Shown in pieces: positions 59,294-64,000 of a stretch of 64,000 nucleotides of DNA (positions within the stretch are counted from its first letter, which is position 1; every line of letters starts with the position of its first letter). The notes below the pieces were generated by a model. The model made no database searches. It was given only the letters and a program-made list of their open reading frames with translations, and had not been told where the DNA came from. The position numbers and the translations under genes were made by a program. Origin of the DNA: Hathewaya proteolytica DSM 3090 (GTDB lineage: Bacteria; Bacillota; Clostridia; Clostridiales; Clostridiaceae); contig NZ_FRAD01000009.1 in NCBI RefSeq assembly GCF_900142225.1, positions 1 through 64,000 on the forward strand, read 5' to 3'.

Positions 59294-61183
59294 ATGGAAA
59301 GAATTAAAAATTATGATCAATTATTAGAAATTGTTGAAAAGTACAAAAATAATGTAGAAGTAAGAAGAGTAGCAGGAAAAATCACCATAGATAAGAATAT
59401 TAAAGAGAGACAGATTCTTGTGTGTGGTGGGCCAGGGTGTAAATCTGCTAATTCATATGCCATAAAGGATGAATTAAATAAGGAAATAGAGAAAAATGGA
59501 TTACAAGAAAATGTAAAGGTAATTCCAACAGGATGCTTTGGATTCTGTGCAGAGGGACCGGTTATAGAAATGGTTCCTGATAATGTTTTTTACGTAAGAG
59601 TAAAACCAGAGGATGCAGCTGAAATAATCAAAAGCCACATTATAGATGGAAAAGTGGTTGAAAGACTTGTATACGTTAATCCTGAAACAAAAGAAAAAAT
59701 CGAAAATAAAGAGGAAATACCATTCTATAAGAAACAGGTTAAGATTGCTCTTAGAAACTGTGGTGTTATTGACCCTGAAAATATTGAAGATGTACTTGCT
59801 ACAGGTGCCTACACTGCTTTAGGTAAAATAATCGGAAAAATGACAGCTGAAGAAGTTGTAGAAGAAGTCAAAGCTTCAGGACTTAGGGGAAGAGGGGGCG
59901 GAGGATTCCCAACAGGTAGAAAGTGGGAAATGGCTCTTAAGATTGAAAACGATACAAAGTACGTAATTTGTAATGCAGATGAAGGAGACCCAGGTGCCTT
60001 TATGGATAGGGCTATTCTAGAAGGAGACCCTCACAGTGTTCTTGAAGCCATGGCCATATGTGGATATGCTACGGGATCTAATCAAGGATTTATATACATT
60101 AGGGCAGAATATCCTTTAGCGGTTCATAGATTGAGAATAGCCATTGCCCATGCTGAGGAATTAGGTTTATTAGGAGAAGATATATTAGGAACAGGATTTA
60201 ATTTTAAAATAGATATAAAATACGGTGCAGGTGCATTCGTCTGCGGTGAAGCTACAGCTCTTATTCATTCTATTGAAGGGCAAAGGGGCGAGCCAACTAT
60301 GAAACCACCTCGTACATCACACAAAGGATTATGGCAGAAACCAACCTGTGTAAATAATGTTGAAACATTTGCCAATATTCCCGCTATAATTAACAAGGGA
60401 GCAAAATGGTATAGTTCCATAGGTACAGAGAGATCAAAGGGAACTAAAGTTTTTGCCTTGGCTGGTAAGGTTAATAATGTTGGCCTAGTGGAAGTTCCTA
60501 TGGGAATTTCTTTAAGGGAGATTGTTTATGAAATTGGTGGAGGAACCATTGGCGGAAAGAAACTAAAAGCTGTTCAGACAGGGGGACCTTCCGGAGGATG
60601 CATTCCAACTGAGTTTATAGATATTCCTATTGAATATGATACGCTAACTGAAATTGGCTCTATGATGGGTTCTGGTGGAATGATAGTTATGGATGAAGAT
60701 AACTGCATGGTGGATGTGGCTAAATTCTATCTAGATTTCACTGTGGAAGAATCTTGTGGAAAGTGTACCCCTTGTAGAATAGGGAATAAGAGATTACTTG
60801 AAACTCTAACAAAAATAACAGAGGGCAAGGGAGAAGAGAGTGACTTAACAGAGTTAGAAGAGCTTTGTGATCTTATACAAAATGCTTCTCTTTGTGGTCT
60901 TGGAACATCAGCGCCAAATCCAGTTATTAGTACACTACAATATTTTAGAGAGGAATATGAGGCACACGTTATAGATAAGAAATGTCCTGCAGGTGTCTGT
61001 AAAAATCTTTTAGCTTATAATATTACAGATAAATGTATAGGATGTACAAAATGTGCAAGAAGTTGCCCAGTAGGATGTATTACAGGCAAGGTGAAGGAAA
61101 AGCATATTATTGACCAAGATAAATGTATAAAATGTGGGGCATGTAAGGCAGCTTGTCCTGTTAATGCCATAGAAATAAAGTAA
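59294..61183 (+). CDS. hydB: Electron-bifurcating hydrogenase subunit B (NuoF-like flavoprotein)
   Basis: A 629-residue subunit. An N-terminal thioredoxin-like [2Fe-2S] domain (VCGGPGCKSANS, PTGCFGFCAEGP) leads to the FMN/NAD(H) core (GLRGRGGGGFPTGRKWEMAL, NADEGDPGAFMDR), an SLBB domain and the [4Fe-4S] motif ESCGKCTPCRIGN. Two C-terminal ferredoxin clusters follow (CIGCTKCARSCPVGC, CIKCGACKAACPVNA). The subunit oxidises or reduces NAD(H) and, with HydA and HydC, couples NADH and reduced ferredoxin to H2. Domain order and length are normal. Confidence 0.95.
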   Translation: MERIKNYDQLLEIVEKYKNNVEVRRVAGKITIDKNIKERQILVCGGPGCKSANSYAIKDELNKEIEKNGLQENVKVIPTGCFGFCAEGPVIEMVPDNVFYVRVKPEDAAEIIKSHIIDGKVVERLVYVNPETKEKIENKEEIPFYKKQVKIALRNCGVIDPENIEDVLATGAYTALGKIIGKMTAEEVVEEVKASGLRGRGGGGFPTGRKWEMALKIENDTKYVICNADEGDPGAFMDRAILEGDPHSVLEAMAICGYATGSNQGFIYIRAEYPLAVHRLRIAIAHAEELGLLGEDILGTGFNFKIDIKYGAGAFVCGEATALIHSIEGQRGEPTMKPPRTSHKGLWQKPTCVNNVETFANIPAIINKGAKWYSSIGTERSKGTKVFALAGKVNNVGLVEVPMGISLREIVYEIGGGTIGGKKLKAVQTGGPSGGCIPTEFIDIPIEYDTLTEIGSMMGSGGMIVMDEDNCMVDVAKFYLDFTVEESCGKCTPCRIGNKRLLETLTKITEGKGEESDLTELEELCDLIQNASLCGLGTSAPNPVISTLQYFREEYEAHVIDKKCPAGVCKNLLAYNITDKCIGCTKCARSCPVGCITGKVKEKHIIDQDKCIKCGACKAACPVNAIEIK

Positions 61184-61197
61184 AGGAGGCGAAGGGC

Positions 61198-62925
61198 ATG
61201 AGCATGATTAAATTAACTATAAATGGCGAGTCTGTAGAGGTTGAGAAGGGTAGTACAATTTTAGAGGCAGCCGCAAAATTAAATATTAAAATACCTACTC
61301 TTTGCCATATGTATATGGGTAATGATAGGACTAGGAATTGTAAGGGAACTTGCAGGGTTTGCCTTGTGGAGCAGGAAGGAAAGAACACACTTATACCTTC
61401 ATGTTCCGTAGAAGCATATGATGGTATGGCGATTAAAACTAATACTCCTAGAGTTGTAAATGCTAGAAGAAGAATGGTAGAGCTTATACTATCTGACCAC
61501 CCACAGGATTGTCTTAACTGCAAGAAAAACACTCATTGTGAACTGCAAAAGCTTGCTGCTGATTTAGGTATAACTGAAGTAAGGTACAAGGGTGAGATGT
61601 CACAGTATCCTATAGACGATAGTACAAAGGTTATTGTGAGAGATATGAATAAATGTATACAATGTAGACGTTGTGTAACTATGTGCAATGAAGTTCAGAA
61701 GGTACATGCATTGACTATGGTGGATAGAGGTTTTGAATCTACAGTATCCACCTTTTTCAACATGCCATTGTCAGGAACGGAATGTACTTATTGTGGTCAA
61801 TGTATTGCAGTATGTCCAACAGGGGCTCTTGTGGTATCAAGAGATTATGACAAGGTATGGGATGTATTAGATGACCAGGATAAATATGTGGTAGTTCAGA
61901 CTGCTCCTGCTGTTAGAGTAGGATTAGGAGAGGATTTTGGACTTCCTGCTGGTAGTGTTACTACAGGGAAAATGGTAGCTGCCTTGAAAAAGCTTGGATT
62001 TAGTGCAGTTTACGACACAAACTTTGCGGCAGACCTTACTATTATGGAAGAGGCAACAGAATTTATTGACAGATTCACTAAGCAGGAGAATCTACCGGTT
62101 ATAACTAGTTGTTGTCCAGCATGGGTTAAATTTGCGGAAGACACATATCCAGAACTTTTAAACCATATTTCTACGTGTAAATCCCCACAACAAATGTTTG
62201 GTGCTATTGCAAAAACATATCTTGCAAAAAATTTAAATATAGATCCCCAAAATATAGTAGTTATATCCATAATGCCTTGTACAGCTAAAAAACATGAAGC
62301 TACAAGACCGGAAATGGGTAGAGATGGCATCCAAGATGTGGATTTAGTTATTACTACAAGAGAATTTGCAAAGATGGTAAAAGAAGCAGGTATAGATTTA
62401 GTTAACATAGAGCCAAAGGAATATGACGATTTGCTTGGACAATCTTCTGGAGCTGGAAACCTCTTTGGAGCTACTGGCGGAGTTATGGAAGCAGCTCTTA
62501 GAACTTCTTATGAATGGGTTACAGGAAATGCACTTGATAATGTTGAATTTAAAGATGTAAGAGGTCTTAAGGGCATCAAAGAAGCTACCATTGAGTTGTC
62601 AGGAAAAGAAGTTAATGTAGCAGTAGCAAGTTCTCTAGGTCATGCTAGAAAAATTATGGATGATATAAAGAGTGGTATATCTAAGTATGATTTTATTGAG
62701 ATAATGGCGTGCCCAGGTGGATGTATAAATGGAGCGGGACAGCCATTTATTAAATCTAATTTTGATATAGTGGAAAAGAGAATGGGCGGCATTTATACTA
62801 CAGATTCTGAAAAAACTCTTAGAAAAGCTCATGAGAACCCAATGATAAAGAAGTTATATGATGAGTTCCTTGAAAAACCAAACAGTGAAAAGGCTCATGA
62901 ATTGCTGCATACAAAATTTGTATAA
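61198..62925 (+). CDS. hydA: [FeFe] hydrogenase catalytic subunit
   Basis: A 575-residue enzyme. An N-terminal [2Fe-2S] domain (TLCHMYMGN, CKGTCRVCLVE), a His-ligated [4Fe-4S] site (SDHPQDCLNCKKNTHCELQ) and two [4Fe-4S] clusters (CIQCRRCVTMC, CTYCGQCIAVC) lead to the H-cluster domain. The L1, L2 and L3 motifs are intact: ITSCCPAWVKF, SIMPCTAKKHE and EIMACPGGCINGAGQP. It makes or takes up H2. AAGGAGG precedes the ATG at 61198. The maturases HydE, HydF and HydG must be encoded elsewhere. Confidence 0.97.
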   Translation: MSMIKLTINGESVEVEKGSTILEAAAKLNIKIPTLCHMYMGNDRTRNCKGTCRVCLVEQEGKNTLIPSCSVEAYDGMAIKTNTPRVVNARRRMVELILSDHPQDCLNCKKNTHCELQKLAADLGITEVRYKGEMSQYPIDDSTKVIVRDMNKCIQCRRCVTMCNEVQKVHALTMVDRGFESTVSTFFNMPLSGTECTYCGQCIAVCPTGALVVSRDYDKVWDVLDDQDKYVVVQTAPAVRVGLGEDFGLPAGSVTTGKMVAALKKLGFSAVYDTNFAADLTIMEEATEFIDRFTKQENLPVITSCCPAWVKFAEDTYPELLNHISTCKSPQQMFGAIAKTYLAKNLNIDPQNIVVISIMPCTAKKHEATRPEMGRDGIQDVDLVITTREFAKMVKEAGIDLVNIEPKEYDDLLGQSSGAGNLFGATGGVMEAALRTSYEWVTGNALDNVEFKDVRGLKGIKEATIELSGKEVNVAVASSLGHARKIMDDIKSGISKYDFIEIMACPGGCINGAGQPFIKSNFDIVEKRMGGIYTTDSEKTLRKAHENPMIKKLYDEFLEKPNSEKAHELLHTKFV

Positions 62926-62961
62926 AGTAAGGTGATACTCCTTATATAGATAAATAACATA

Positions 62962-63003
62962 GATCGATTTTCTTGAAATAGTCTGGAAAGTCGGTCTTTT
63001 TTA
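62962..63003 (+). terminator. Terminator of the hydCBA operon
   Basis: GATCGATTTTC (62962-62972) pairs with GAAAGTCGGTC (62986-62996), 11 bp with two wobble pairs, then T7. Confidence 0.8.
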
Positions 63004-63008
63004 TCTTA

Positions 63009-63040
63009 TGGAGTTAAAACTCCACTGAAGGTTCGAAGTC
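63009..63040. repeat. Dispersed repeat, copy 2
   Basis: TGGAGTTAAAACTCCA is a perfect small palindrome followed by CTGAAGGTTCGAAGTC. It is related to 43541-43577. Confidence 0.4.
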
Positions 63041-63045
63041 TGTTT

Positions 63046-63141
63046 ATGACTCAATTTTTGTTTGAAGATGCCATGATTCAGCCAGTTCGTGATGTAATGG
63101 ATATTTGTCCAGGAAAATTTGCAGCTGGTAACAGATATTAG
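63046..63141 (+). pseudogene. Short coding remnant
   Basis: A 31-codon open frame, MTQFLFEDAMIQPVRDVMDI and then CPGKFAAGNRY, with no ribosome site. The composition looks like real protein, so it may be a gene fragment. No family was recognised. Confidence 0.25.
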
Positions 63142-63206
63142 TGAATTGATGATGAATATCATAGAAATAGAAAAACTTAATGAAATAGATTTATATTTAT
63201 CTGATG

Positions 63207-63236
63207 ACAACCTCATTTAATGAGGTTGTATTTCTT
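63207..63236 (+). terminator. Hairpin terminator
   Basis: ACAACCTCAT and ATGAGGTTGT form a perfect 10-bp stem with a 3-nt loop, followed by ATTTCTTT. Confidence 0.6.
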
Positions 63237-63330
63237 TATATAAAAGAAAAAATATATTGTAATGCAATAAAACATTATTGCATTATTCAAATAGAGGTGA
63301 TAAACTAGCTTTAGGGAGGTGGAGAATTTC

Positions 63331-64000
63331 ATGAAAGAAAAATTAATGAAGCATTTGGTATTATACTCATTTCTTTTAGCGGAACTAATTGGATTTACAA
63401 TAGTTATTATTTTTATAGTATATAAAGATGGAAATTTTAAGGTTACACTGGAAGAAGTTAGATTTTTTTTGTTGTCAGTTTTCATTTTTGGAACTTTTAT
63501 AATATACCCCATGGTACTGACCTTAATAAACTTTATTTTTCTATTCATTAAAGGGAGAAATCCAGAGGTAATAAGATGTGGTAGAATATTTGAGTATATA
63601 ACCATAAGTTTAGGTATTATATTTAGTCTTTTAGCTTTCGGCATGTCTCAAATAAAGTTTGATTCTGATTGGATGGTGGTGTTATATAAAAATGAACAAC
63701 ACACGCCTATATTTACACAAAGCTATGTCACTATAATAGTTATTGCCATAGTTGCCATGACAGCATATTTTGTGCTTTCATCCATAAGTCTTGAAAAGAT
63801 GCCGCCTTTAGTTACAGTGTGTTGTATTGCAGCTATGTACATTGGTATAATTGAATGCATTGTGTGGATTGTGCAAATAATGAAATGGGATATAATTGAC
63901 ATAATGCTATGTTTGTTTCCGTTAAATGGTATTATTATAGCCATAAAAATTATAAAAAATAAGGTGATTCAATGGAGAAACATGCAACATGATGAGATAA
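63331..64000 (+). CDS. Integral membrane protein (partial, runs off the window)
   Basis: The ATG at 63331 after GGGAGG opens 223 codons without a stop. At least five or six hydrophobic helices are visible: LLAELIGFTIVIIFIVY, FFLLSVFIFGTFIIYP, YITISLGIIFSLLAFG, VTIIVIAIVAMTAYFVLSS and AMYIGIIECIVWIV. A basic, charged segment (KIIKNKVIQWRNMQHDE) follows. No transporter or enzyme motif was recognised. Confidence 0.7.
   Translation, partial: MKEKLMKHLVLYSFLLAELIGFTIVIIFIVYKDGNFKVTLEEVRFFLLSVFIFGTFIIYPMVLTLINFIFLFIKGRNPEVIRCGRIFEYITISLGIIFSLLAFGMSQIKFDSDWMVVLYKNEQHTPIFTQSYVTIIVIAIVAMTAYFVLSSISLEKMPPLVTVCCIAAMYIGIIECIVWIVQIMKWDIIDIMLCLFPLNGIIIAIKIIKNKVIQWRNMQHDEI

Noticed and set aside
58805..62925. 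Complex I (NADH:quinone oxidoreductase) fragment
   Set aside because: The first two genes are NuoE- and NuoF-like, but the third carries all three H-cluster motifs and there are no membrane subunits, so this is HydABC.

Overview
The window is low-GC, densely coded DNA of an anaerobic, spore-forming clostridial Firmicute. The basis is strong AGGAGG-type ribosome sites, an electron-bifurcating [FeFe]-hydrogenase operon (hydC-hydB-hydA), a SleB-like LysM hydrolase, a preQ1-I riboswitch driving queT-queF, and many small flavodoxin-like, radical SAM and DUF1858 genes. No rRNA, tRNA or CRISPR array was seen. The species cannot be fixed from sequence alone.

Positions 1-5200 look like one end of an integrated element. 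They hold a structured leader or small RNA, two possibly YbjN-like small proteins, a resolvase-like protein that has lost its catalytic residues, an intact small resolvase and a large serine recombinase coupled to a 50-residue partner. Positions 5165-7114 carry a caspase-like protease with a 65-residue partner behind an attenuator-like leader.

Positions 7150-14050 are the wreck of a Tn1549/TnpX-type conjugative element with visibly higher GC: a DUF6075-like gene, a conserved element gene, a Dam methylase and a 5' gene fragment. These are joined through an intact group II intron to the 3' half of a second group II intron, which lies in a decayed large serine recombinase. The layout is best explained by recombination between two copies of the first intron that deleted the element's core.

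Positions 14080-33407 form a defence and stress island. It starts with a three-gene operon: a TIGR02391/Ymh HEPN-type protein, a HamA-like PD-(D/E)XK protein and a HamB-like DEAH helicase (Hachiman-like). A 2113-residue STAND ATPase with an N-terminal nuclease-like domain (Avs-like) follows. Then come a membrane coiled-coil protein, flavoproteins, a RelA/SpoT-domain gene paired with a small conserved protein, a GNAT, and an AbiE pair whose toxin is broken while the antitoxin is intact. Positions 33900-35961 are a scrapyard: an IS66 remnant, a Fic protein lacking its N-terminus, and TetR and histidine-kinase remains.

From 36093 to the end the DNA reads as ordinary chromosome: a transglutaminase-like lipoprotein, a ferric-reductase-like membrane protein, an EcsC/EF-hand protein, a phosphoesterase with yaaA, an L25/Ctc protein, a sigma-70 factor, sleB-like, a radical SAM gene, a Fes-like esterase, ogt, a frameshifted GNAT, TPR, Nudix, MmcQ/YjbR, DUF1858 with a chemoreceptor, queT-queF, a MATE pump with a divergent MerR regulator, bacteriohemerythrin, a secreted protein, hydCBA and a partial membrane protein running off the end.
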